This document shows, piece by piece, positions 10,257 to 23,018 of a DNA stretch of 64,000 bases. Source of the DNA: Bathynomus jamesi (Eukaryota > Arthropoda > Malacostraca > Isopoda > Cirolanidae); the NCBI GenBank assembly GCA_023014485.1, contig JAJOZX010007508.1, forward strand, positions 62,001 to 126,000, in the 5' to 3' direction. Position 1 is the stretch's first letter; each line of letters starts with the position of its first letter. The translations under genes and the position numbers were made by a program. The notes under the pieces are model-generated. The model was not told where the DNA came from and did not search any database. It saw nothing but the letters and a program-made list of their open reading frames with translations.

Positions 10257-10920
10257 ATGATGATGATGATGATAATGATCTACAGAACTACAGATCTACA
10301 GAAGCCAAAGCTAATAAAGACCCTAAGAGCCACCCTAAGGTTAGCCCGAGAGAAAGAAGAGAGGGGTTAAAAGAAGAGAATTGGGCGTTAAAAGAAGAGA
10401 ATAAGGGGTTAAGTAAGTAGCAAAACCTATCATTCGTGGGTTAACATTCATTCAGAAAAAGAGAGAGAAAGACTCACCATCATCATCCGCCGGCCACTGC
10501 TGACAAGTCGGAAAAATAGTCGAAGAGAATAGGAAAGGGGTGAAAGATGAAAAGAAGTAAAATAAGAACGCTTACAAACCATGCAAACACACTCTTAACT
10601 CAAAGAAACACTGTCATACCATGCAAAACTACAGACATGCAAGTAAAGAGAGGATGAGAAGAGTATAAGAAAAGGTGGGATAATTTACGCAATGAGCTAC
10701 GTCTAAATTCGTGTTAGTCTAATTTTAATTTTTTAACAATATAAATTTAACGCTGGCGTATCACACGCTGGCATGTCACAAGCTGACATCGATCGTCAAG
10801 AGACTCAAACCTCTACTATCAGCCACAGAGCTCCTATTGTTAATTGTTTTATTATTTTAAACGACATTAATATTTTTAAAATGCCTATCTAAACGGTTCT
10901 TAAACATATTAACGCTGATG
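10257..10920 (-). mobile_element. CR1-like LINE 3' end (5'-truncated)
   Basis: Similar over its length to 23018-23625, the 3' untranslated region of the LINE at 23018-24860. On the minus strand it starts with the last codons of the RT ORF (MFKNRLDRHFKNINVV) at about 10915 and runs to a GAT-type simple repeat (10257-10280). Only the 3' end was inserted. Confidence 0.75.
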
Positions 10921-10928
10921 ATGATGAT

Positions 10929-13900
10929 TAGGGTGTCCCACTTATGACCTTTATTTTTAGATCCATTGAACATACCTTTTTTCCTGTTAGAAATGCTTCA
11001 CTTTTACTAAATATATCAAAAAAAGATTCAATTTAACAATTTTGTGGTCCCCGACCCACCCCGGAAAATGGGCTCCCCTGAAAATGCTAGAAATACCCAT
11101 TTTTTGTATTGTAATCAACCTAAATGAAGAAGATTTTTGTCAAATATCAACATATTTGATATCAAAAGAAAGGTAATTCGAAGCTTTATTCAGTAAGGTA
11201 CAAGAAACAGTAGTAGGGAGTTACCGCCCCCTTTGAGCATAATCATAATGGAGCTCTGCGGCGATGGGCCTCAAAAGGATAAGACGAGTAAGAACTTTAT
11301 TTATCTTATCGAATCGAAGTGGGAACAACTTGGTTAACATTAGGTTAAAATTATATAAATTAAAGTACTTTAAGCTTTTGACAATGTTAACAAAGCCCCA
11401 TCGTTTTTTTTATTATTTATTTCTAAAAAATAACACAAAAAAGATCTTTACTAATAACATAAGAAAATAAAGGTTAAAACAAAAGAAAGTAATCTTAGGA
11501 ACCTTTTGCACTTAAAGCAATGAACAAACTTTTGTTCGCTTGAAACAAAGCTTAAAATAAAAAACAAAAACAAATAATCTTAGTTATATTTTAACTTCAG
11601 AGCAGTGACCAAATTTTTCTTCGTCATGTTTGGAATTGCATATCTATTTTGTTCAACGACCTGCAAAAGTTGTTGAAACTCACTTTCACCCTTACAATGC
11701 CCATGAAAATCTTGCATGAGCTTGACGCCACGCTCTGTCGTGTCATTTACTACTTTGGCAGACGAAATAAGGCCCCTCATTCTTTTAAAATCGTCATCTT
11801 CTTCCCATAATGATATGAGGTTTTTAATCCATTCTCTCGATGAGTTGAGAAGTCTGACTAGGTAGCAAGATCTTGGACCTATGAGGCGATGAAGCTGACA
11901 CCCTGCTTCAGAATAGGGAAGATAGGCTGACCTGGTGTGAACTCTTAAGGAGGATCATAACTTATTTTGTTAATTCTTTGGCCATCTTAACCTTTTCTTC
12001 ATTATTAACAAAGCCAAACAAAGCCATGCGGACGAGCTCTTCAGTCAAGTACCAATAATGACCTCGAAAAATGGCTAGGGCAGATTCGGCAACTTCACTG
12101 TCTATTTTTTTGTATTTTATCAATTCATTGTAGAATCTAAGATCATTTACAGGAACGTCGGATGATTTAGTACAGGACAACCAATATTTTCCATAAAAAA
12201 GGGATGTAAACTGACAAAATCTTTCAAGTTTTTGAATAGTGACATCATCGTAGCCAACTTGGTGAGAGAAGGCATACATTTTATTGGTGTAAAGGATTGA
12301 AGCCATCCATCTTGCATGATGGAAGGCTCCTGGCTTAATCCAATGAATTCCTCTGGAAGGCACTTCATTCGGAATGAGGAGAATTGTCTCTGCCAATTCT
12401 CTATAGTCATCGCGAGGAAAGGAACTCTTTTGGTTAAGAATTTCATTCATGAAACTGATGCTGGATTCTCTCATATCTCTTAAATACCTATCTTTTATTT
12501 CAAGGTGTCTATGAGGCAGTTTAGTGTCACTATTTTTCCAAACACTTTCTCTAAAGTTCTTGAAGGCTTCATTTTCAGGTGAATTAGTTTTGCCAAATAT
12601 TCTGATGTAGACAGTAACCAAAATCCTCTCAGAAATATGATGACGGCATGCCATCCACAGTAATTTTTTTCCAAGAAGTTCTTCCAGTTTTTGGCATGCA
12701 CCTTTTTTCCATCCGGTGTTTGAGGCAGTTGTATCAAATACTAGCCCATACACATTGTCTTCTAGCTTCCATTTTGATATGGTTTCAAACACGCTTGTTG
12801 CTTGAGCTGATCTGGTACTGTTTTGATTTTTGCTATAGAGAATAATTTCTCAAAATCATTTTCCCCAGTAACTAGTATTGCCAATCTTTCCTCCTTTCCA
12901 CCTGACAAATTACAGATCATTTTTCTATCCCAGTGGATCAGAACATACTGGGGAGTAACGAAATCACCTTGGATGTCCTGCCACGTTCTTTTTCTTAATA
13001 TTGTAGCTGCTCGAGCTGAAGTAGTTTTGGATATGCTCATTTCTTCTATGTTTTTGCCACACTCTGCGGCGACAACTGATGCAAATACTGTTCGTTGCCT
13101 TATGGAAAGTCCAAGACGATCTGCTGTGTTTGATACTAGTGTTGATTGAAGCAAACTACTTGGTCTTGGTTTTGATGGACCTGGCTGGGGTTCTGGAGAA
13201 TATTCTTCACCCGACGAATTATCTGTGTCATCACTCTCAGTGATGGTTGGATTGCCTGATCTCTTTTCCAATGCTTTTCGTTCAGTTTCTTTCATTTGTC
13301 GCTTTCTTTCTTCATCGAATCTTACTTCTTTCCTTTGCACTTTTGACACATAAGTTTTATCTAAAGGGCCAAGACACACCTTCCTCTCCTCTCTTTGGCC
13401 TTCTAGAAAATTTATGTCCTCTTTAATTTGTTCCTGAGTTCTTAGGGAATCCGTTCTTATCTCATGAAATACGTTTTGTGTAGAAATATCAAACAGATCA
13501 TTCAACTGACCCAAGTAACTTTGTTTTTTGGGTTCATAACATTTAGCTTTTTTTCTCTTTATTACTATTTCATGTAATTTTATCAAGTTTAGTAGCATGG
13601 TTCGTGGGGTTTTATGTCTTACGACATCCTTTGGTGGAATGCCCGCCTTTTCCCAAATTGTTTGAACTTTTTTTGAAAACATTCAAAATGTTTTCCTCTT
13701 TGGAAATATTAGGGCCTTGCATTTGTTTTCTTCTGAGGTAGAAAAAATACTTCAAAACGTCTCCTTTTGATGGCAGCATGCATCCCTCTTGGCCACTTAG
13801 ATCATCCTTTAATGCACCAAGCAAAGAGTCGAAGTTTGTTGGATTGTTTCTTAATACAGCTTTATTTTTATTCATTCTTACAATACCTCATAATTAAACA

Positions 13901-14365
13901 TATTTTATTATCTAAATACCTTAAAAAAATCACAAAATGGTTAATTCGGCAATAAACTCTTGCTATTGCGCTTTCTTAGCTAAAATAAAAAGTCCCTTTC
14001 TTAGTTGAGAATTTGAGCCCCACTAACCTGATCAAATGCCTTTTATTGTACCTCAACCCATAACATATTGAAATTGAATCTTTTTCTGATATATTTAGTA
14101 TAAGTGGACCATTTCTAATAGGAAAAAAGCTATGTTCAATAAATCTGAAAAAAAAGCCATAAGTGGGACTCAGTGGGGTGATTACAATACAAAAAATGGG
14201 TATTTCTAGCATTTTCAGGGGAACCCATTTTTGGGGGTGGGTCGGGGACAACAAAATTGTTAAATTGAATTTTTTTTTTTATATTTAGTAAAAGTTAACC
14301 ATTTCTAACAGGAAAAAAGGTATGTTCAATGGATCTGAAAAAAAAGGTCATAAATGGGACACCCT
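10929..14365. mobile_element. hAT-like DNA transposon with long terminal inverted repeats
   Basis: Ends TAGGGTGTCCCACTTATGACC (from 10929) and the inverse (to 14365) extend about 190 bases into long terminal inverted repeats that include ATGGG/GACCCACCCC blocks. TAGGG fits the YAGNG rule of hAT ends. The 8 bases on each side are ATGATGAT (10921-10928 and 14366-14373), which fits a hAT 8-bp target duplication, although the site is a GAT simple repeat. The right repeat is partly duplicated (a second copy at about 14085-14170). One gene is inside. Confidence 0.75.
11580..13875 (-). pseudogene. Unnamed hAT-like DDE transposase family, copy 2
   Basis: Minus-strand gene in overlapping frames 13875-13612, 13682-12762, 12792-11962 and 11780-11580, so at least three breaks. 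In order it has an N-terminal block with FFYLRRKQ, an LNDLFDIST motif, a long charged linker, LSIRQRTVFASVVAAECG and a putative catalytic FDTTASNTGWKKG. ACRHHISE follows about 30 residues later, then GAFHHARWMASI and a C-terminal TTERGVKLMQDF with a candidate last Glu. The order Asp, Cys/His, Glu with a C-terminal dimerisation-like tail resembles hAT transposases, but no BED zinc finger is evident. The gene lies centrally between the terminal repeats. The function as transposase is inferred from position and motifs. Confidence 0.7.
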
Positions 14366-14718
14366 AATGATGATGATAATGACTACGAAAGGAATCATCA
14401 AGCCCATTTGAGACGAGGAACCAAAGAGCGAATCAGGTAGAGAAAATGGCGGAGAGCTACAACCTCGCAAACGGTCCACCAGTTAGCAGACGGTGGAAGA
14501 ATCTTAGGCGTTTCCACTATTTATAAGAATGAAAGAATGAATAGTGAAATACAAAACGAGATAAGATAGACTCACGTGTGAAGGAATGATTAAAAAAATA
14601 CTCCTTATTTGAACAAACTTAATTTTATTTATCTCTATCAAAGTAAAAACTGCGGAAATTTCTCAAAATAACAGTTACTTCTATTGATACTGATGTATTC
14701 AAATATTGTAAGTATATA
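14366..14718. other. Unassigned spacer
   Basis: Apart from a GAT-type simple repeat at its left edge, nothing was recognised. Confidence 0.4.
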
Positions 14719-16093
14719 TACAAACAGCACTCAATATATTTTGCTCTACCGTGTTTTTTTAGCTAAATAATAGGCCATGGGGGCTGAAATGTCTTTTGGG
14801 CCGGAAGTTTGAACTTTCTGCACTTCACATAACCGGATTTTTCCAGTTTGAACCTTCTCTCCTTGTATAAAACCGCTTTTAAACGCCGTTGTATAAAACC
14901 GATGGTTAACGCAGTTTCGAAAATGGCGTCTGACACTGATGTGCGTCGTAAACAGAGAGCTCTTATCGAGTTCTTAACAGCAGAGAAGGAAACATTTGGA
15001 AATATTCACAAACGTTTACAAAACGTTTAAGGAGATGCTGTTCTTGATCGAAGCACAGTTGGACGCTGGTCTAAACGTGTGAGGTCATCGGAGAGGAGAG
15101 CCAGCCTCGATGATGAGCCACGCAGCGGTCGCCCGGCATCGACTGTGACATCTCACACTGTGCAACGTGCTAACAGCATCATTCGATGAAATCTGTGCGT
15201 CACATACAAGGAGCTATCACTGGAGCTAGGAATTAGTGAAGGAAATGTGAATACGATAATTCAGCAACTGGGATACTCAAAAGTATGTTCACGGTTTGTT
15301 CCTCGCGAACTGACTGAAGATCATAAATCCCAAAGGAAAGAAATTGCTTCTGATTCGTTGGTTCGATACGAGACAGAAGGGGATGACTCCCTTTCACGAA
15401 TTGTGACTAGGGATGAGACTTGCGCAGACTACTTTGAACCCTGAAACAAAACTCCAATCGATGGAGTGGCATCACGCAGACTCCCCACGCCAGAAAAGGT
15501 TCAAAATGGCTCCCCCTGCAGGAAAGGTTATGGCCACCATCTTCTGGGACATGAAAGGGGTGATTCTGGTGGACATTATGAAGAAAGGACAAACAATCAA
15601 CTCAGAGGCATATATTGCTACCCTACAGAAACACTAGAGACGTATAAAGCGAGTTTGACCGGAGAGAAAACTGGAAGACGTCCTTCTTTTGCACGATAAC
15701 GCAAGACCACACAACAGTTTGCAAACAAGAGAGGCCATCACAAAAATGCGCTTGACTGTGTTACCCCACCTTCCATACAGCCCGGATCTCGCACCTTCAG
15801 ACTTCCATTTGTTTGGGCCAATGGAGGATGCTATTCGTGGAAGAAAGTTTCAGAGTGACGATGAGGTTGTTGAGGAGGTTAAGAGGTGGCTCGAGCGGAA
15901 CCCAGCGGACTTTTACCAGCAAGGAATAAAGGCCCTTGTTTTGAGGTGGAGGAAAGCCGTAGAAAAGGATGGAGACTATGTGGAAAAATAAAAACTTGTA
16001 AAAAAGGTATGTAACAACGTGTGTACAAAAATTCTGGAACTTACAAGGAAACTTGGAAAGAAAAAAAAAGGTGGGGCAAAATATACTGAGTGG

Positions 16094-16101
<8 letters not shown>
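14719..16101 (+). mobile_element. Mariner element, DD34D type, decayed
   Basis: Imperfect terminal repeats, CACTCAATATATTTTGC (from about 14728) and inverted GCAAAATATACTGAGTG (to about 16093), enclose a broken transposase gene. A long TA run follows the right end. Confidence 0.75.
14899..15991 (+). pseudogene. Mariner transposase (DD34D), several stops and frameshifts
   Basis: The N-terminal domain begins around VSKMASDTDVRRKQRALIEF. The linker has DRSTVGRWSKRV and GRPAS. The catalytic part ends with LHDNARPHN and YSPDLAPSDFHLFG, which places 34 residues between the last two Asp (classical mariner). Stops occur near 15028 and 15187, a stop follows CADYFEP near 15442, and the frame shifts near 15690. 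The element is therefore dead. Residues around the first catalytic Asp survive as VTRDETC. Confidence 0.85.

Positions 16102-16143
<42 letters not shown>
16099..16143. repeat. TA microsatellite
   Basis: Pure TA run next to the mariner end. The following bases to about 16490 contain nothing recognised. Confidence 0.9.
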
Positions 16144-16147
<4 letters not shown>

Positions 16148-16487
16148 CATCGAATTTAATATTCAGAGAATAAATGAACACTTTGAAGTCTTTTTCTGAA
16201 AGTGCTTTGATTTCATATAATGATTTCCCTTTATTTTATTTTTAACATTTAAAAAAAAAAAGTTCTTTTATACTCTGAGTTTGATAAGTAATTTTATAAA
16301 GAAAACTTTTTATGCTTTCGTTTTTTGCATTTCTAATCACTTCTTTTTAATGAGAAACAACGATTACAAAAGGAAAGTTTAATAACCTTATTATGACAAG
16401 TTTATTAAAACATCTGTTGCCACAACACAAAAATTTATATTACTTTCACAAAGTGTGCAATACGAAAATTTAGACAGAGGAAAAAAG

Positions 16488-16489
<2 letters not shown>

Positions 16490-16553
<64 letters not shown>

Positions 16554-16572
16554 TGTATATATATATATATAT
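16490..16572. repeat. GT/TA microsatellite
   Basis: A GT run followed by a long TA run, directly abutting the hAT-like end at 16573. Confidence 0.9.
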
Positions 16573-16861
16573 TAGGGTGATCCAAAATTATACAGTAAAT
16601 TTTAAAAGTATCTGAATATTAAGTCTTACCTTCGGAAATTGTTACCTATATTAAAGAAACGTTACTGACCAAAACTTATCAAAATTAATAAATATTTAGT
16701 GGTGCCACACTCGACTTTAAATTCCTTAATTTTCTTGTTTCAAAATTCTTTGAATTCATATTAAAAAATTTCTTTAGTTTATCGCAGTCCCCCTCCATAT
16801 TCAACTATAATGGAGTATTAACCACTCAGAGGTGGGGGTCTCATGGGTGCCCATCTCCCAC

Positions 16862-18755
16862 TCATTGTTGCTGCGTTGGCAGTTCCTGCTTCAAGTTTGA
16901 TTTTTTTACATTAGGAAACTGCAGGCGATTTTGCTCCACTACTTGCAGGAGAAACTGCTTTTGACTTTCATTCTTAGTTAGATGTGCATTGAAATTTTTT
17001 ATTAATGCTATTCCTCTTTCGGAGTTATTATTTGTTACCATCATTGACTTGACATACTCAAGGGCCATTTGATAATCTTGTCTGTTCTTCCAGTTTGTTG
17101 GATCATCCTCAAGAAAGGCTATTGGGAGTCCGAACTTAGTGGAAAATAGTCGAGACGAGCTAGTAACAAAGCTGGCTACTGTCTTGTTTTGAATATCGTT
17201 GGCAGAAAGATTCAAATTTATTCTTTTGGGCGGATGTTTAGATCCCCTTATGTCGAGTGCCTTTACCATGTCTCTTTTAACATCAATGGAAATATCTTCA
17301 TCAAAGAATGAAAGTGAAATAAGAAATTCACTTAAGTACCAAAGATGGCGAGAAATTGCTTCAGATGCTGCAGAAGCAATGCTTTTGTCTTCGCATACTA
17401 GCAGCAGGTTTAGTAGCGAAAGATCATTGGCAGGGGCAGAAGCAGCGATAGGTAGAGAAAACCATGCAGGAACATAGTGTCTAATGGCAAATTGTGCAAA
17501 ACGTTTTATTCCACTTTGTTCCTTTAGAGTCATTTTAAACTGTGAACAGAAAAGATTCATTTTTATTGCATAGATTATGCGAGACATCCACCTGGCACGA
17601 TGCAAAGCACCCGGCTTTAGAAATTTGACTCCACGTGGTGGTACATCTCCTAGATAGATGATTGTAAGTTCCAGGACCTCTCTGTAATCATCTCGGATTT
17701 GTGTGGAGGTTAGATATTTCTTACAAATAACAAGCAGTTCATCACATCCTGGAGTATCAGGAAAGGTTTCAAAATTTTATTTATTGATGGAGTTCCAGGC
17801 AGACTTAAAGCGTTTGAATATCGGAATATCAGGTCCGCTGCTGGCGGAACAAAGACACACCTCAAAAACACTGGATGCAATAAGTTCAATTATACGGTGC
17901 CGTCATGCAATATTTAGTAAGTCTTTTTCAAGCTTTTGTTCTATTTGTGCAGTAGCTCCCTTTTTAGGACCCGTGTTCGTGGCAGTTGTGTCAAAGCATA
18001 TACCTTTAATGCGATCAATTAAGTTCCAGCCATTTAAACATTCGACAACAGCTGTTGCAATGTCTACAGCTGTGCCAGACTCGAGTTTGGGTACTGCAAG
18101 CAACTTTGATTTGCCTCCTCCTGACACCAACACTGCTAATCTTTCAACTTTTTCATTTCCAGTTAAATCGATTAGCATTTTTCCATCCTTCTTGCCTGCA
18201 TTATTTTTTGATGCCGTGTTAGTTTTACACAACATTGCTTCATCTTCACTACTCATGCTCATTGTTTCATCTTCACTACTCATGCTACTTGATGAAGTCA
18301 ATTTGGCAGACTTTGTTTCTTCCTCCCTTCTCTTACTTTCCCTACGTGCTAACCGTCCTTTAGCTGACTCTCTCTTCCTTTTACGATCTTCTTTCTCTGA
18401 TAATGCTTTGTCAACGTTAGCCATATATCCTTTTCTTCCCTTCTGTTTTTGAGCTTGGAGGAATTCTGTCTTTTTTAATCTTGATCACCTCGTGCGCTTT
18501 TTGGTGAGCAATATCAAAGAGATCGTTTAAACTGTCCTGAAACAATCTCTCTTTCTCACGCTGAGTTTCGGAGCACCGGAATTTTAATTTTTGGAGCGTT
18601 CTATATTTCGTATATACTTTTTCAATCATTGGTATAATATTAAAATCAGCTCTTGTTGGAATTCTAGCTTGTTCCCAAAATTCAACTACCTCTTTGTAAA
18701 CTGCTTTAGAAGCTTCTCTTAGAGTGTTCTTTTCCTTAATAAATAAAAAAGACAA
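16862..18755 (-). pseudogene. Unnamed hAT-like DDE transposase family, copy 3
   Basis: Minus-strand blocks 18755-18417, 18424-17903 and 17605-16862. The first has FLFIKEKN and SLNDLFDIAHQ. The second is Lys/Glu/Ser-rich, then shows CFDTTATNTGPKKG. It is followed by a stop where the family's ACRHH/R motif should be (17901-17903), so the Cys codon became TGA. The third block has KPGALHRARWMSRIIYAIK and ends with NSERGIALIKNF and LLQVVEQNR, matching copy 2. The same order of motifs shows this is one gene and not three. The region between 17903 and 17605 has a frameshift and shared residues such as DDYREVLEL. Confidence 0.7.
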
Positions 18756-18759
18756 CGGA

Positions 18760-19340
18760 GCACATCACTTTTGGAAGTTTTCTCCCGCATATCATTTCAA
18801 TTGGTTGTCCAATGAGCCATATTTCGGTATTTCTGCGAGTTTTCATTGAGGAACTTGCATTTCTAATACGATTATTCACTATTGCAACACTGCAAACAAA
18901 CTGCTATACACTGCAAACGACTGCAAACAATACACTGCAAACGACAGGTTGGAAAAAGTCACGTTTGTGAATAAAAAATGCGATTGTTATAGGAACGCCC
19001 TTTTAACACGTTTACGCAAGATGAGCACTGAATGGGAAAAGTGACGAAATCTATTTCATGGAAAAACGTGAATACAAGTATCAACAGAACAGATGCAATT
19101 CTTGCCTGAACGTGTTCAGTATCGCTCATACAAGATGTGCTACGGCATATTTAACCACAATAAGCATACAAAAATCTATATTATGCAAAAAATGATATAT
19201 ATCGAAATATTTTTCGCAAAGACACAATAAATCTATATTATGGGGAAGAAGCAAAAAATGTTTTTAAAAACATCTAAATTCAAATGCGATGTGGCACCAC
19301 TTAGAATTTTTTGATCTTATTAAAATTTTATATTTAGATT
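18760..19340. other. 5' flank of hAT-like gene copy 3
   Basis: AT-rich sequence between the transposase-like gene and the Maverick insertion. It includes short repeats (CTGCAAAC three times, about 18890-18945). No ORF was recognised. Confidence 0.4.
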
Positions 19341-19539
19341 AGTAGTATACCCGCAAAACCCTTGAGAGCAATTGCAATTGCATAGTATTACGTAATGTTG
19401 CAAGAGTGCCACCCCACCCCCTTTGTTGCAAGAGTGCCAACCCCCCCTTTGTTGCAAAAAAAAGAGAAAAAATCCCCCCTTTGCCGCAAGGCACCCCCTA
19501 TATTGGTTGATGTGGGGTTGGCCGCGTAAGACCCTTGTC

Positions 19540-22500
19540 CATACACCTCAGCGGTGACTCGTTCTGTTGAGGATGATATAACGTTTGAGTTGGTGCGCAT
19601 TAGAGAGTTTACCCTTCAGAACCGCGAGACGAGCGTGAAGTCAGGACGAGTCTGTCCTTCGGTTTCGGCTAAGATGATAACGATGTAGATGATTTTTGGG
19701 TGGTAGTGCCATTTAGACGTTTGGCTGCTGAAGATGTAGAATATATATAGCGTATAATGCAAGCCGCCCAAAGTAGTATAGCATTCAATATGGACACTTC
19801 ACGTAAATATTGACCGTGTATTCGTGTTGCGGGTCATAGTGCCACCCTATACTCTTAACTTCAATTCTCAGGTTATTTTAGAAGGCATATAAACGTCGAT
19901 CGTGGTTGCGGCTTTATAGCAGTAGTCTTGGCTCGTATGTTTACTGTACAAAATACAGGCCACAAAAATTTGGTTGCCTACGGTCGTGGAGCGTGCCCGT
20001 AAACTAGCTGTAGACTGTGAACTTGAATTTGACTGTAATATGGGTCCTGAAGAGCTGAGAAGGGTAGAGCAGAAAATGAATGTCCGTATAGTGGTATTTG
20101 GCCTGGATGATCGTCGTAGGACTGTGTATGTTTTTAAAAGCAGTGTGAGAGATCGTACAAGACCCCTACTTATTTTAGGACTGTCAGGTACAACGTATCT
20201 CCCCATCCGTAATATAAGGTGCCTTTACGCGAGTTATGATAAAAGTCGAAAATATGGGCGACATCATGATTTGTGTAAGGGTGCTCGAGTTTGCGGATGA
20301 TATAGTGAAACATTGTAAAGATTGTCACATGGTGTGAACAGTGTAAAAGCCCAAATGTGAAAGCCGTGTAGTTGAAGCTGAGAAGAGGGATGTAATGTGT
20401 GTAGACGCATTTTTCAATAATAGCTGTTTTGAGCTCCATAAATCAATTGGCACGTGCAGAAAATGAGAATCTGTGAATGTGGTATGTTTCACATGATGGA
20501 AATTGGGGAAATTTAGCACAATGTGACGAAATTCACTGTCCTACATGCCAGGAGGAATATAAGGCGGATGGTAAAGCATGTATGTTATATGAAAGACGCA
20601 AGCCTAAAAACAGCCCTTGTATAACTGTATACTACGATATAGAAATATACGAACGCTGAAACCAAAGAGGTAATTCCACATTTACTTGTGAGCCAGACTA
20701 TCTGCGATGAGTGTATGGATCGAGTGTGATGAGTGCCAAATGTGGTAAACGGACAAACGTTTTTAAAACGAATGTCCACTAGTCCCGTGAAACTATTTGT
20801 CCTATATTGTCAAGTTAGCCGACAAGTTCAAAAAAATGACTGTGTATATTCTTGCCCATAACGGGGCAAAGTTTGACACAGTTCCTTTATAAGGAGTGCT
20901 TGAGCACGAGTCCTCTGAGATATTTACAGGTGATCCATTGAAAAGAGGAACAAATTATACAGATGCAAATAAGAGGTAATGTACAATTTAAAGATACTTT
21001 ATTATTCACACCTTGTAAATTAGCAAAGCTACCCAAGGTGATGGGGGTAGCAGCTGAAGTTTCAAAAGGATACTTCCCTTACACTTTCCTCACTAGCGAG
21101 ACTTTAAATTACGTAGGCCCTCCACCACCCAAACATTATTTTAACTATGATGTATGAGTGCAGATGAACGTGAAGACTTTGATCGATACTACAGCAGTTT
21201 TAATGAACGTAATCCTTATAATATAGCTGATGAATGTGAGCGTTATTGCGTGAATGATGTACGTGCTTAGAGTATGTTTCCAGGCCTTTAGAAGGATGTA
21301 CATAGGCCGTTTCAAATGCGATCCGCTGCAAGTCGCAACCACCATCGCGTCATTGTTTACGGTGTTCAAGAATAACTTCATGCCTAAAGCCACCTTAGCC
21401 ATTATTCACAGAAACAACCCCGCAGTTACGGCCAAGGCTATTTACTGGCTCATACACCTACAGCAACAGACAGGTGTATACATAAAGCACGCCCGCAACA
21501 CGGGTGAAGTACCCATTAAGATTAATGGTCGTGTTTTTTGGGTTGATGGGTAAGTGAAAACCGTGTCACTGGTGTGAAGACTGTGTACTCCTTTAACGGA
21601 TGCTGGTGGCATGGATGCCCCCGTCCTGAGTGCGGAATCGCCGGAGATATCCACGGTAGATCTCCTGCCGACTGTCTTGCATGGACCCGCACCCGCGATC
21701 AACTTATAGGGTCCCAGTTCACTCACAAAGTCTTGTGGGAGCATGAATATGATGCACGGATGGAGACAGACGAGGCGTACCGTGAGGAAATAAACACGAT
21801 CAAGCGTTCAATGGTACTGGATCCTCTCAAATTGCGGTGATAGCTTGTTCGGTGGGCGTACAAATCCTTCAAGCTATACTTTCCACCTACGGAGGGTGTG
21901 AGCTCCACTACTACTACGATTTCTGTCTTTATACCCATACGTGATGAAGAACAACCGTACCCCGTGGGTGCGCCTGAGAAACTGGTGGGACCTAGCCTGC
22001 CCTCCATCAATGAATTTTCAAGAAATTTGAATGATCGCTACTTTGGGCTCTCTTTCGTAGACGTGCTCCCCCCTCGCGAATTTATGGATGCCGATCTTAC
22101 CCGTCGTCATCGACCACAAGCTCATGTTTCCCCTGTGCGTGAAGTGCGGAAGAGAATAACGGTATTGTAACCATACACCCCACGCGTAAGATCAGAGGCG
22201 TATATACAAGTCCTGAGCTGGCCCTAGCCGTACGCCATGGGTATAGAATACTGAAGATACATGAGGTGTGGAGGTTTCAGAAGATACCCAACCTTTTCAC
22301 ACCGTATATAAACGCATTTTTGAAGGATAAGGTTGAGGCATCAGGGTATCCGCGAGGAGTTGATACTGAAATTGAAAAGTCTGCCTATATTCAACGTTAC
22401 CGCGACCACGAATGTATACAACTTGATCGGTCCCAAATTGCAAAGAATCCTGGCAAGCGCTTTAGTGCAAAGTTGTGTCTAAACAGTCTATTGGGAAAAT

Positions 22501-23018
22501 TTGCACAGAATACTGGCAAGGGGAACGTTCATTTGGCACAAAGCTATAGCGAAATCTGGGATTATGCCAACGCGCCCGATAAAAAGGTCATGGAAATCGT
22601 GAATGTAGGTAATACTTACATAATAAAGTACAACAACACTGAATTGGCCACAGACACCTCAAGGGTTACAAACATCCCTGTAGCCAGCTTCACAACAGCC
22701 TACGCCCGCATCAAACTTTGGGGTTTATTGCATTCTCTTGGGCAGAGAGTCTTGTATGCCGATACAGATAGCGTGATATTCACAGCGAGGGAGGGTGAAT
22801 ACATGCCTGCTATTGGTGAATTCCTCGGCGAGCTCAGTGATGAGATCAAAGATGACTATGGGGACAACGCATACGCCGACTCTTTTGTCTCAACAGGACC
22901 TAAAACTTATGGGGTACGGGTGAGGATAGGGAATGAAACGAAATATATCGTGAAGGCAAAGGGCATCACGCTTAAGGAAGCGAATCGGCGGGTCGTTAAC
23001 TTTGATTCGCTGAAGGAT
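19540..23018 (+). pseudogene. Maverick protein-primed DNA polymerase B, main part
   Basis: Replicative polymerase of Polintons, related to adenovirus-type protein-primed family B polymerases. It starts around TRSVEDDITFELVR. A stretch of about 90 bases present in the second copy is missing near 19600. The finger-like Cys region (19990-20560) and exonuclease motif I (VYYDIEIYE) follow, then exonuclease II (LAHNGAKFDT), the region GYFPYTF, polymerase motif A, and motif B KLCLNSLLGKF at about 22460. Motif C is YADTDS at about 22758. Stops and frameshifts occur throughout the 5' half. Motif A (expected DFCSLYP) is broken by a one-base loss after DFC. The stretch from 22266 to 23018 is open. The gene continues after the LINE at 24855. 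Confidence 0.85.

Noticed and set aside
16391..16585. Open frames made of Tyr-Ile repeats (also 37070-37380, 55794-56144, 58067-58391)
   Set aside because: They are translations of TA/CA microsatellites, not genes.
17703..18452. 249-codon plus-strand open frame
   Set aside because: It lies antisense to the hAT-like gene copy 3, which has shared motifs on the minus strand; the plus frame has no support.
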